A program made the translations under genes and the position numbers. Below are positions 49,712 through 58,092 of a stretch of DNA of 64,000 nt, piece after piece. The first letter of the stretch is position 1; each line of letters opens with the position of its first letter. This DNA is from CADCVT01 sp036389155. Lineage in GTDB: Bacteria > Actinomycetota > Thermoleophilia > Solirubrobacterales > Solirubrobacteraceae. A model generated the notes under the pieces. The model saw only the letters and a list, made by a program, of their open reading frames with translations, was not told where the DNA came from and searched no databases. The stretch spans positions 55,312-119,311 of the forward strand of contig DASVQN010000007.1 in NCBI GenBank assembly GCA_036389155.1. The letters are read 5' to 3'.

Positions 49712-51229
49712 GTGGAGCGCAGCGGCACGGTGCTGGCGGGCCGCTACCGGGTCGTCCGGCACGTCGGGTCGGGCGGCATGGGGGTCGTGTACCTGGCGCA
49801 CGACGCGACCCTCGGGCGCGACGTCGCGGTCAAGTCCGTGCACGCCGAGCCGGAGTCCGAGCGCGGGCGGCGGATCATGCGCGAGGCGCGGCTGGGGGCG
49901 GGGCTGCGTCACCCGCACCTCGTGACCGTGTTCGACGTCGTGCCGGACGGCGGCGCGCTGCTCCTGGTGACGGAGTACGTCGAGGGGCAGACGCTGGCGG
50001 ACGCGCTGCGCGGCGGCGCGCTGCCGGTCGAGCGGGCCCTCGCGGTGCTGCGCGCCGTCGCCGACGCGCTGGACCACGTGCACGCGCGCGGGATCGTGCA
50101 CCGCGACGTCAAGCCGGCGAACGTCCTGCTCGGCTCGGCCGGCGCGGTGAAGCTCGCCGACCTCGGGATCGCGACGGCCGACGACGTGACGCAGATCACG
50201 CAGACGGGCGGAACGCTCGGCACCGTCGCCTACATGGCGCCCGAGCAGTTCGAGCCGGGCCCGATCACGGGTGCGGCGGACGTGTACGCGCTCGCGGCGG
50301 TGGCGTTCGAGGTGCTCGCCGGGCAGCGGCCCTACCCGGGGGCGACGGCGTTCGAGGTGTTCGCGCGGCTGCGGGAGGGAGCGGAGCCGCCGGACGTGCG
50401 GTCGCTGCGGCCGGAGCTTCCCGCAGCCGTCAACGACGCGCTGCGCCGCGGGATGGCGACGGACCCAGAGGCCAGGCCCGCGACGGCGGGCGCGCTCGTC
50501 AGCGAGCTCGCGGCCGCGCTCGAGCCCGCGAAGGAGCCGCCCGGGGTCGACACGGAGCCGCTCGCCGCGCGTCCGTCGGAGCCGCTCGACACCGCGCCGC
50601 TCGAAGCGCCGCCCGGCACCGCGCCGCTCGAACCGCCGCTCGACACCGCGCTCATGCCGGCTGCGGAGCCGCGCGGGACGCCGCGCCGCGACGCCGCGGC
50701 GCGCGATCGCCGCAGCCGCCAGGGGCGGCGGCTCGTCCCCCTCGCGGTCCTCGTCCTCACCGCGGTCGTGGTCGCGATCGTCCTCGCGTCCGGCGGCGGC
50801 GACGAGGAGCAGCCCGGCGGGTTGACGCAGGCGCGGACGTCGCCCGCGCGGACGACGTCGACCTCCGCCGCGAAGCCGCCGCCAGCGCGCGCGGCCGTGG
50901 GCCCGGCGACGCCCGTCGACGCGGTCCGCGCGTTCTACTCCCGCGCCGCCGAGGGCGACCTCGAGGGCGCGTGGCGGCTGGCCGGGCCGCAGATGCGTGC
51001 CGCGTTCGGCAACAGCTTCGAGACGTTCAGCGGCGACCTCGGCTCCCTGCGCGCGATCACGTTCCGCAGGCTCTCGCAGACCGAGACGACCGGCTCGACG
51101 GCCGTCGTCGCGCTGGAGACCATCGCCGAGCACACCGACCGCACGGAGCACTGCACGGGCACGGTCAAGACCGTCCGCAGCCCGAAGGGACGTTGGCTGG
51201 TGGAGCCGCTCGGCGTCCGCTGCGCCTGA
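49712..51229 (+). CDS. membrane Ser/Thr protein kinase (PknB type)
   Basis: 505 residues, GTG start. Kinase domain ~10-270: P-loop GSGGMGVVY, VAVK lysine, HRDVKPANVLL catalytic loop, DLG in place of DFG (LADLGIA), and the GTVAYMAPEQ activation segment. A transmembrane helix (VPLAVLVLTAVVVAIVLA) lies near residue 345, followed by an NTF2-like external domain (VRAFYSRAAEGDLEGAWRL) with C-terminal cysteines. It may sense an external signal and phosphorylate cytoplasmic targets. Next to it is a c-di-GMP phosphodiesterase gene. Confidence 0.93.
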   Translation: MERSGTVLAGRYRVVRHVGSGGMGVVYLAHDATLGRDVAVKSVHAEPESERGRRIMREARLGAGLRHPHLVTVFDVVPDGGALLLVTEYVEGQTLADALRGGALPVERALAVLRAVADALDHVHARGIVHRDVKPANVLLGSAGAVKLADLGIATADDVTQITQTGGTLGTVAYMAPEQFEPGPITGAADVYALAAVAFEVLAGQRPYPGATAFEVFARLREGAEPPDVRSLRPELPAAVNDALRRGMATDPEARPATAGALVSELAAALEPAKEPPGVDTEPLAARPSEPLDTAPLEAPPGTAPLEPPLDTALMPAAEPRGTPRRDAAARDRRSRQGRRLVPLAVLVLTAVVVAIVLASGGGDEEQPGGLTQARTSPARTTSTSAAKPPPARAAVGPATPVDAVRAFYSRAAEGDLEGAWRLAGPQMRAAFGNSFETFSGDLGSLRAITFRRLSQTETTGSTAVVALETIAEHTDRTEHCTGTVKTVRSPKGRWLVEPLGVRCA

Positions 51230-51246
51230 GCGGGTACACCCCTTTC

Positions 51247-52776
51247 GTGAGCGGCATCCAGGTCGAGCCCACGACGCACCCCTTGGCGGAGCTCGCCGAG
51301 CGGCTTCCCGCCGTCCTCTTCGTGGCCGAGCACGGGCGGCCGACGTTCGTGAGCGCGGCCTCCACGACGCTGCTCGGCCGCCCGCCGGAGGACTACCTCG
51401 CCGATCCGATCGCGTGGGAGCGCGACAAGCAGGCGCTGCACGAGGTCGCGACCACCGATGGCTCGCACCGCACGTACGGGGCGCTCGTCGCCGCGAACCT
51501 CGCCCTCGACCCGCTGACCGGCCTGCCCGCGCGCGGCCTGCTGCTCGAGCACGTCCGCGCCGCGGTCGCCCGGGCGCGCCAGACCGACCGCGCCGTCGCC
51601 GTCCTCCACGCCGGGCTCGACGGCGTCGACCTCGTCGCCGCCGGCCTCGGGCGCCCGGCGTACGAGGAGGTCATCCGCGAGGTCGCGGCGCGCGTGCGCG
51701 AGGCGATGCCCGAGACGGCGATCGTCGCGAGCCTGGCCGACGGCGAGCTCGGCGTCCTGCTGTCCGACGTCGACGGCGACCCCGCCGCGCTCGTCGAGGC
51801 CGTCGCCGGCCACGTCATCGTCGCCGCCGGCCGGCCGCTGGAGGTCGAGGGGGAGCGCTTCGAGCTGACCGCGCGCGTGGGGGCGAGCGTCCTGCCCGCC
51901 GACGCGGCGGACGAGCACGCGCTGCTCCGCCACGCCGACCACGCGATGCGCACGGCCCGGCAGGGGGACGGCAACCGCGTCCTCTTCTACGACGGCGGCA
52001 CGGCCGACGCGCTCGAGCGCCTCCTCATCACCGCTCGCCTGCGCCGCGCGGTCGATCGCGGCGAGCTGCTCCTGCACTTCCAGCCGATCTTCCGGCTGCC
52101 GTCGGGCCGCGTGATGGCGGTCGAGGCGCTGCTGCGCTGGCGCGACCCCGACCGCGGGCTCGTCCCGCCGCTCGACTTCATCCCCGTCGCGGAGTACACG
52201 GGCATGATCGAGCCCATCGGCCGGTGGGTCGTCGAGGCGTGCTGCGAGCAGCTCGCGGCGTGGCGGGCGGCCGGGCACGACGTCCCGGTCAGCTTCAACG
52301 TCTCCGCGCGCCAGTTCCGCGACCCGTCGTTCGTCGAGACCCTGGAGGAGGCGGTGGAGCGCCACGGGATCCCCGCGTCGTCGCTCATCGTCGAGGTCAC
52401 CGAGTCGGTCGCGATGCGCGAGCCCGGCTGCGTCGAGCCCATCCTCGAGCGCCTGCGCGCGCTCGGCGTCCGGCTGGCCATCGACGACTTCGGCGCCGGC
52501 TACTCGTCGCTCGCGCGGCTGCGCGACCTCGAGGTCGACCTCCTGAAGATCGACCGCACCTTCCTCACCGAGGCGACGACGGACGAGCGCGCGGGGCGGA
52601 TCGTCGGCGCGGCGCTCGACCTCGCGGCCGCGCTCGACATGACCGCCGTCGCCGAGGGCGTCGAGACCGAGGAGCAGCGCGCGTTCCTCGTCGATCGCGG
52701 GTGCGTGCTCGCGCAGGGATTCCACCTCGCGCGACCGCTCCCGGCGGACGAGGCGACCGCGCTGCTGCAGCGCTAG
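51247..52776 (+). CDS. EAL-domain c-di-GMP phosphodiesterase with degenerate GGDEF
   Basis: 509 residues. An N-terminal PAS-like segment (LPAVLFVAEHGRPTF) leads to a GGDEF-like domain in which GGDEF reads ADGEL (164-168), so diguanylate cyclase activity is lost. The EAL domain is complete: EALLRW (293-298), NVSAR, EVTES, DDFGAGYSSL, LKIDRTF and EGVETEEQ. It should degrade c-di-GMP, perhaps with regulation by the degenerate domain or the PAS ligand. GTG at 51247. Convergent with the STAND gene, sharing CTAG. Confidence 0.93.
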   Translation: MSGIQVEPTTHPLAELAERLPAVLFVAEHGRPTFVSAASTTLLGRPPEDYLADPIAWERDKQALHEVATTDGSHRTYGALVAANLALDPLTGLPARGLLLEHVRAAVARARQTDRAVAVLHAGLDGVDLVAAGLGRPAYEEVIREVAARVREAMPETAIVASLADGELGVLLSDVDGDPAALVEAVAGHVIVAAGRPLEVEGERFELTARVGASVLPADAADEHALLRHADHAMRTARQGDGNRVLFYDGGTADALERLLITARLRRAVDRGELLLHFQPIFRLPSGRVMAVEALLRWRDPDRGLVPPLDFIPVAEYTGMIEPIGRWVVEACCEQLAAWRAAGHDVPVSFNVSARQFRDPSFVETLEEAVERHGIPASSLIVEVTESVAMREPGCVEPILERLRALGVRLAIDDFGAGYSSLARLRDLEVDLLKIDRTFLTEATTDERAGRIVGAALDLAAALDMTAVAEGVETEEQRAFLVDRGCVLAQGFHLARPLPADEATALLQR

Positions 52777-54794
52777 CCGACCACGACGGTCGTGCAGGGC
52801 GGGGACGCGACGTCCCCGCCGGCGACCGCCGCGCGCAGCGTCCACGGGCCAGCCCCGAGCTCGAGAGTGGTGGACCAGCGTCCCGCGGCGTCGGCCTGCG
52901 CGACCGGCCCGTTCGTGGTCGCGCCGTCGCGACCCGCCACGGTGATCTGGATGCGGGCCGAGCGACCGGGTTCGAGGACGCCGCTGACCGGCACCTGCGC
53001 GGAGAACCCCTGCGCCGCCGTCGCCGTCTTGGCGGGCGCGGCGCCCTCGGTCGTGGTGTCGCCGGGCGCGGCCGCCTTCGGCTGCGCCGCCGGCGCCCCC
53101 TTCACGACCTTCGGGCACGTCAGCGTGAGGGAGCCCGGCGCGGCCCGATCGGTCGTCGTCGTCGCCGTCGCGGTCGTCCTCGTCGCTGAGGCCGTCGCGT
53201 TCGTCGCGCGGTCGCTCCGCGCGGGAACCGACATGGGCGCGGCCGCGGAGGAGGGCTTCGGCTCGTCGTCGCCGCCGCCGGCCACTGCGACCGCGACGCC
53301 GACCCCGGCCACGGCGACGAGGCCGAGCCCCGCCGCCTTCCACGGCCGCCCGGAGCCGCCGCCACCGCGAGCGATGCGCAGGTTGTGGCGCGTGACGGCC
53401 GCGTCCTGGATCGCGAGCGCCTCCTCGAGCAGGCCGACCGCCGGCGTGACGTCACCGAGGCAAAACGCGCGCGTCCCCAGTTGATGGCGGACCCACGCGC
53501 GGTCGCGCGGCGCGCGCGCCGCGCGCAGCGCGCCGAGCAGGAGCGCCTCCCACGCGCCCCACCGCCGGCTGCCGGCGAACGCCGGGTCGGCCGCGCGGGC
53601 GAGCGCCACGACCTCGTCGTCGCGCTCGGCGTCCGCCGCCCGCGCGAGCAGCGCCAGGATCGCGCGCTGCTCGAGCACGACGTCGCGCCCGTCCGCGCTC
53701 GCCGCCCACCGGGTGTACGCCGTCAGCGCGGGGGAGAGCAGCGCGGGATCGGGCTTCGCGTCGACGAGCAGGCTCCACCGCGGGCTGTGCGCGGTCGCGA
53801 CGCCGCCCGCCCGCAGCCGCTCCAGCACCGCGGCGACATCGCGGACGCCGGTGATCTCCGCGAGCCGCTCGACACCGACCGCCGCCTCGCCGAAGAGAGC
53901 CAGGGCAGCGACGACGCGCCGCTCGTCCGGAGACAGCCCCTCCACGACCTCGCCCGCCGGCGTCGCCATCTCCGCCGGCCACCGCCCCTCCTCGACCCCG
54001 CGCGCCATCTCCGCCGGCGACCGCCCCTCCTCGACCGCTCGCGCCACCACCTGCCGCAGCCGCAGCGGGTGCCCGTCGACCGCGGCGCGGATCCGCTCGA
54101 CCGCCTCGCGCTCGTCGTCGCGCACGGCCCGCCCGAGCTCCTGCGCGACGACCTCGAGCGCCGCCGCGGCATCGAGCCCGCGCAGCGACACCGCCGCGCC
54201 CTCCCACAGCACCCGCTCGCGCGACGTGAGGAGCATCCGGCACGCCGGGGCCGCCGCCGCGAGCCGCGCCGCGTCGTCCTCGGGCCCGTCGAACCCGTCG
54301 ACGACGATCAGCGCGCTCACCTCGGCGAGGGCCGCGCGCAGCCGCGACCCGACGGGGATCGCCGGCGGCTCGGTCGCCCAGAACGCGTCGAAGAGGTCCT
54401 GGAGGAGGTCGTCCGCCGCGCGACCCTTCGCGTCGAGGAACACGCACGGCGTCGCGAGCCCCTCGAGCGCCACCCGCGTCACCCACGACTTCCCGATCCC
54501 GCGCGGGCCGTGCACGTTGATCGCCCGCTCAGGCCGGCGAATCGCGCGCAGCACGTCCTCGCGATCGACGTGGCGCTCCGGCGGGGGAGGGGGTCTCCCG
54601 AGCGGGGGCGTTCGCCGCCGCCGCGCGCTGCGCGCGAACAGCCCCATGCGCTCCAGCCGCGCGCCGTCCTCGGCGCCCATCACCACACGCACCGTCGCGT
54701 GATCGCCCGTGACGATGATGCTGTCGGAGACGTCGCCGCCGATCGCGACGGCCCGGTCGCCCGAAGCGGTCACGGCCCCGGTGGCCGCGCCCAC
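52773..54794 (-). CDS. STAND/NB-ARC (NLR-like) NTPase with transmembrane helix and extracellular domain
   Basis: 673 residues, GTG start. Residues 12-35 carry a glycine-rich motif (GDRAVAIGGDV ... VTGDHATV) matching the partner upstream. The NTPase has P-loop GPRGIGKS (96-103), Walker B ALIVVDGFDG, sensor-1-like LLTSRERVL, and a GHPLRLRQV helix, followed by a winged-helix-like part. TPR-like helices (GTRAFCLGDVTPAVGLLEEAL) precede one hydrophobic helix (AAGLGLVAVAGVGVAVAVAG). A Thr-rich region and a beta domain with two cysteines close the chain. Predicted role is signal-activated oligomerisation in a defence or cell-death system. Confidence 0.85.
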   Translation of the reverse strand: MGAATGAVTASGDRAVAIGGDVSDSIIVTGDHATVRVVMGAEDGARLERMGLFARSARRRRTPPLGRPPPPPERHVDREDVLRAIRRPERAINVHGPRGIGKSWVTRVALEGLATPCVFLDAKGRAADDLLQDLFDAFWATEPPAIPVGSRLRAALAEVSALIVVDGFDGPEDDAARLAAAAPACRMLLTSRERVLWEGAAVSLRGLDAAAALEVVAQELGRAVRDDEREAVERIRAAVDGHPLRLRQVVARAVEEGRSPAEMARGVEEGRWPAEMATPAGEVVEGLSPDERRVVAALALFGEAAVGVERLAEITGVRDVAAVLERLRAGGVATAHSPRWSLLVDAKPDPALLSPALTAYTRWAASADGRDVVLEQRAILALLARAADAERDDEVVALARAADPAFAGSRRWGAWEALLLGALRAARAPRDRAWVRHQLGTRAFCLGDVTPAVGLLEEALAIQDAAVTRHNLRIARGGGGSGRPWKAAGLGLVAVAGVGVAVAVAGGGDDEPKPSSAAAPMSVPARSDRATNATASATRTTATATTTTDRAAPGSLTLTCPKVVKGAPAAQPKAAAPGDTTTEGAAPAKTATAAQGFSAQVPVSGVLEPGRSARIQITVAGRDGATTNGPVAQADAAGRWSTTLELGAGPWTLRAAVAGGDVASPPCTTVVVG

Positions 54795-54796
54795 CG

Positions 54797-55210
54797 CTAC
54801 TCCGCGACCGTGTTCTGGTCGCCGGTGACGAAGGTGCTGCCCGAGACGTCCCCGCCGACGGCGACGCTCCGCTCGCCGATCGCCGCGACCGCGCCGTCAC
54901 GCTTGGCGTCCTCCCACAGCCGCCCGACGTCCGCGGCGAGCCGCTCGTCGGCGGCCAGCAGCTTCTCGAGCTGCAGCTCGAGAGCGGCGAGCGCCCGCTC
55001 GTCCTCGGGTCGCGCGGCCACGTCGGCGGCGGCCTCGCTCGCGGCCTCCTTGCCCGCGACCTTGTCGCGCAGCCGGCCCCACAGGCGCCGCGCGTGGCCC
55101 CACGCGTCCTTCGCCAGCTCCTCCGCCGCGTCCTCGACAAGCTGCTCGCCGCTCGCCAGCAGGCGCGAGAGGAACGGCGCGAGGAAGGCGGTCAGCGCAG
55201 CGATCTCCAC
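54797..55210 (-). CDS. small helical protein with C-terminal NLR-matching motif (candidate effector)
   Basis: 137 residues, GTG start, two bases before the STAND gene on the same strand. It begins with a hydrophobic helix (IAALTAFLAPFLSRLLASG), then charged helices (AWGHARRLWGRLRDKVAG), and ends in a motif at 112-135 (GERSVAVGGDV ... VTGDQNTV) that is 16/24 identical to STAND residues 12-35. From memory it resembles bacterial Bell-type (HeLo/HELL-like) helical effectors paired with NLRs. That is a family inference; pore formation is not shown. Confidence 0.75.
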   Translation of the reverse strand: MEIAALTAFLAPFLSRLLASGEQLVEDAAEELAKDAWGHARRLWGRLRDKVAGKEAASEAAADVAARPEDERALAALELQLEKLLAADERLAADVGRLWEDAKRDGAVAAIGERSVAVGGDVSGSTFVTGDQNTVAE

Positions 55211-55295
55211 CGCGCAGACCCTCTCAAACGAGCGGGCTCGTCCGCAAGTGCCACGGCGCGGTTGAGATCGGCGGCGCCGGGACAGAAGGGGCGGC
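55211..55295. promoter_or_regulatory. divergent intergenic region, STAND operon / alcohol dehydrogenase
   Basis: 85 bases between the small helical protein and the alcohol dehydrogenase. It must hold both promoters. No boxes could be assigned. Confidence 0.3.
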
Positions 55296-56474
55296 ATGAG
55301 AGCTGTCACCTGGCACGGGCGCCGCGACGTGCGCGTCGACGACGTCCCCGACCCGACGATCGAAGAGCCCACCGACGCGATCATCCGCATCACGACCACC
55401 GCGCTCTGCGGGTCGGACCTGCACCTCTACGAGGTCCTCGGGCCGTTCATCCGCGAGGGCATGGTGCTCGGCCACGAGCCGATGGGGATCGTCGAGGAGG
55501 TCGGGCCGGAGGTCACGAACCTCAAGCCGGGCGATCGCATCGTCATCCCGTTCCAGGTCTCGTGCGGCCACTGCTTCATGTGCAACGAGGGCCTGCAGAC
55601 GCAGTGCGAGACGACGCAGACGCGCGAGGAGGACATGGGCGCGATGCTGTTCGGCTACACGAAGCTGTACGGCGACAAGGACGGCGGGCAGGCCGAGTAC
55701 CTGCGCGTACCGCAGGCCCAGTACACGCACATCAAGGTGCCGGACGGCCCTGCCGACGAGCGGTTCGTCTACCTGAGCGACGTCCTTCCGACCGCGTGGC
55801 AGGCGGTCGCGTACGCGAGCGTGCCCGAGGGCGGCAGCGTCACCGTCCTCGGCCTGGGGCCGATCGGCGACATGGCGTGCCGGATCGCCGCCCACCACGG
55901 GTACCGGGTGATCGGCGTCGACCTCGTCGACGAGCGGCTGCAGCGGGTGAGCGAGCGCGGCATCGAGACGATCGACCTGCGCGAGGTCGACGACGTCGCC
56001 GAGGCCGTCCGCGAGATGACCGACGGCCGCGGGACCGACAGCGTGATCGACGCCGTCGGCATGGAGGCCCACGGCTCGCCGATCGCCGGCCTCGCGCACC
56101 GGATGGTGGCGTTCCTGCCCGACTTCATCGGCGAGCAGGTGATGAAGACCGGCGGCATCGACAAGCTCAACGCCGTCTACACGGCGATCGACGTCGTGCG
56201 CCGCGGGGGCACGATCTCGATCAGCGGCGTCTACGGCGGGATGGCCGACCCGCTGCCGCTGCTGACGATGTTCGACAAGCAGATCCAGCTGCGCATGGGG
56301 CAGGCGAACGTCAAGCACTGGGTCGACGACATCCTCCCGCTGCTCACCGACGCCGACCCGCTCGGCGTCGAGGGCTTCCACACCCACCAGGTCCCCCTCG
56401 ACCAGGCGCCGCAGGCCTACGAGACCTTCCAGAAGAAGCAGGACGGCGCGATCAAGTACCTGTTCAAGCCCTAG
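55296..56474 (+). CDS. zinc-dependent alcohol dehydrogenase (MDR family)
   Basis: 392 residues. Catalytic zinc site: ALCGSDLHLYE (Cys), GHEPMGIVEEVG (His/Glu). The structural-zinc region is CGHCFMCNEGLQTQC, with four cysteines. The cofactor motif is VLGLGPIGDMA. The length and structural zinc resemble formaldehyde/threonine dehydrogenase-type members. It oxidises an alcohol with NAD(P). Start ATG at 55296. It converges on the membrane protein with a CTAG double stop. Confidence 0.93.
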   Translation: MRAVTWHGRRDVRVDDVPDPTIEEPTDAIIRITTTALCGSDLHLYEVLGPFIREGMVLGHEPMGIVEEVGPEVTNLKPGDRIVIPFQVSCGHCFMCNEGLQTQCETTQTREEDMGAMLFGYTKLYGDKDGGQAEYLRVPQAQYTHIKVPDGPADERFVYLSDVLPTAWQAVAYASVPEGGSVTVLGLGPIGDMACRIAAHHGYRVIGVDLVDERLQRVSERGIETIDLREVDDVAEAVREMTDGRGTDSVIDAVGMEAHGSPIAGLAHRMVAFLPDFIGEQVMKTGGIDKLNAVYTAIDVVRRGGTISISGVYGGMADPLPLLTMFDKQIQLRMGQANVKHWVDDILPLLTDADPLGVEGFHTHQVPLDQAPQAYETFQKKQDGAIKYLFKP

Positions 56475-56884
56475 GGGAGCGCCGTCTCCAGGGCGGGGAT
56501 GTGCTCCGCGACGACGAGGGCCGCGAGCGGCGCCGCGGCCAGCGCTCGCACCGCGAGCCGCTCGTGGCGGATCAGCGCGCCGGCGGGGCCGAACACGAGC
56601 CCGCCGGCGATCCCCAGCGCGAACCACCGACCGACCGGGCCGGCGACGTCGTCGAGCGGGCGGCCCGGCTCGGTCAGCGCGACGTACGCGTAGTAGCTCG
56701 CGTTCGCGACCGTGAGGGCCAGGGCGCCGGCGACGCCGCTCCACCGCTGCGCGGTGGCTCCGCAGGCGAACGCGAGCGCGAGCCAGGTGACGTTGGTGCT
56801 GATGCCGAGGTCGAGGCCGTCGGCCGTCTCCTCGACGCGGCTGAGGGCGCCGAGCGCGATGCCGGCGGCGAGCGCGATCCACAC
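56471..56884 (-). CDS. membrane protein (DUF6518-like)
   Basis: 137 residues, GTG start, with about four hydrophobic helices (WIALAAGIALGAL, VTWLALAFACGATA, WFALGIAGGLVFGPAGAL, and the C-terminal LAAAPLAALVVAEHI). The layout resembles DUF6518, a family of unknown function; the match is by impression. Divergent from the L7/L12-like gene. Confidence 0.65.
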   Translation of the reverse strand: MWIALAAGIALGALSRVEETADGLDLGISTNVTWLALAFACGATAQRWSGVAGALALTVANASYYAYVALTEPGRPLDDVAGPVGRWFALGIAGGLVFGPAGALIRHERLAVRALAAAPLAALVVAEHIPALETALP

Positions 56885-56935
56885 CAGCCCGACCGTAGGT
56901 CAGCGGTGTCAGCGGCCTGTGAGAGCATCGTTCGC

Positions 56936-57166
56936 ATGGCGATCGACGAAGTTCAGCTCCTCACTCGCATCCGCCGCATCGAGGACTACCTCGTGCAGGT
57001 CGGCCAGCAGATCGGCGTCCCGTTCGACCTCGGCATCCCGGCCGGGGTGCCGGACGAGGTCGTCGACATGGTGCGCGCGGGGGACAAGCTGCGGGCGATC
57101 AAGCGGCTGACCGAGCTGCAGGGGATCGGCCTCGCCGAGGCCAAGCAGATCGTCGACGGCCTCTAG
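56936..57166 (+). CDS. mini L7/L12 C-terminal-domain-like protein
   Basis: 76 residues. The N-terminal helix (LLTRIRRIEDYLVQVGQQIG) is coiled-coil-like. The C-terminal part (GDKLRAIKRLTELQGIGLAEAKQIVDGL) matches the L7/L12 CTD helix pattern (K-x-x-AIK-x-L...GLGLKEAKDLV). It cannot be the ribosomal stalk protein because the N-terminal dimerisation domain is absent. Homologues of this short form are common in actinobacteria but their role is unknown. ATG at 56936. Confidence 0.82.
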   Translation: MAIDEVQLLTRIRRIEDYLVQVGQQIGVPFDLGIPAGVPDEVVDMVRAGDKLRAIKRLTELQGIGLAEAKQIVDGL

Positions 57167-57540
57167 ACGCCGGCCGCTTCGAGCGCCGGGCCCATCTTCC
57201 CGCCGAGCGCCATGAGCCCCGAGGCGGGGCGGACCATGACCGTGAGCTCGGCGATCTTCCCGTCGCCGTCGGCGCGGATGAGGTCCATGCCCTGCAGCTC
57301 GCGATCGCCGACCCGCGCCTCGAAGATGAGCGCGTGCACGCCGTCGCCGCCGAGCTCGTCGGTGTAGCGGAAGTCCTCGAGGACGGTCCCCACCGTGCGC
57401 AGGATCGTCGCGACCGTCTCGCGGCCGTGGTACGGCTTGAAGACGGCGGGGCTGCGGAAGACGACGTCGTCGGCGAGCAGCTCCGTCGCGGCGTCGAAGT
57501 CGCCGTGCTCGACGGCCTGGCGGAAGGCGGTGGCTGGCAT
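57163..57540 (-). CDS. NTF2-like / SnoaL-like protein
   Basis: 125 residues. FRQAVEHGDFDAATELLADDVVFRSP followed by PYHGRETVATIL and LIRADGDGKIAELTVMVRP is the NTF2-like pattern of small ketosteroid-isomerase-fold proteins. Catalytic role unknown. The stop codon shares CTAG with the convergent L7/L12-like gene. Confidence 0.87.
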   Translation of the reverse strand: MPATAFRQAVEHGDFDAATELLADDVVFRSPAVFKPYHGRETVATILRTVGTVLEDFRYTDELGGDGVHALIFEARVGDRELQGMDLIRADGDGKIAELTVMVRPASGLMALGGKMGPALEAAGV

Positions 57541-57617
57541 CGTGCGAGCCTACCGATGAGTCTGCGGCGCGGCCCGGGTCATATGCGGTGAGAACCCAAC
57601 CGAGAGGAGTGCACAGG

Positions 57618-58085
57618 ATGCCCAGCATCACGTCGTGTCTGTGGTTCGACGACCAGGGCCACCAGGCCGCCGAGTTCTACACCTCGATCTTCCCCAACTC
57701 GCGGATCACCGAGGTGCAGGAGTACCCGGGCGAGCCGGGCCGGGTCATGATCGCCGCGTTCGAGCTCGACGGGCACAAGTTCGTCGCGCTCAACGGCGGC
57801 CCGAAGTTCACGTTCGACGAGGCGATCTCCTTCCAGATCGACTGCGCCTCGCAGGAGGAGGTCGACCACTACTGGTCGCGCCTCGGCGAGGGCGGCGAGG
57901 CCGGCCCGTGCGGCTGGCTGAAGGACAAGTTCGGCCTGTCGTGGCAGGTCGTCCCGGCGCGCCTCAAGGAGCTGCTCGGCGACTCGGATCGCGAGACCGC
58001 CAAGCGCGTCATGGACCGCATGATGAAGATGGGGAAGATCGAGATCGCCGAGCTCGAGGACGCCGCCGCGGCCACGACCGCGTGA
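57618..58085 (+). CDS. VOC family (PhnB/3-demethylubiquinone methyltransferase-like) protein
   Basis: 155 residues. SCLWFDDQGHQAAEFYTSIFPNS is the signature of the PhnB-type VOC subfamily; later HKFVALNGGPKFTFDEAISF and GLSWQVVPARL complete the fold. These proteins bind metal or small ligands; no reaction is assigned. A clear ribosome site (GAGAGGAG) lies ahead of the ATG at 57618. Confidence 0.92.
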   Translation: MPSITSCLWFDDQGHQAAEFYTSIFPNSRITEVQEYPGEPGRVMIAAFELDGHKFVALNGGPKFTFDEAISFQIDCASQEEVDHYWSRLGEGGEAGPCGWLKDKFGLSWQVVPARLKELLGDSDRETAKRVMDRMMKMGKIEIAELEDAAAATTA

Positions 58086-58092
58086 AGCCGCG

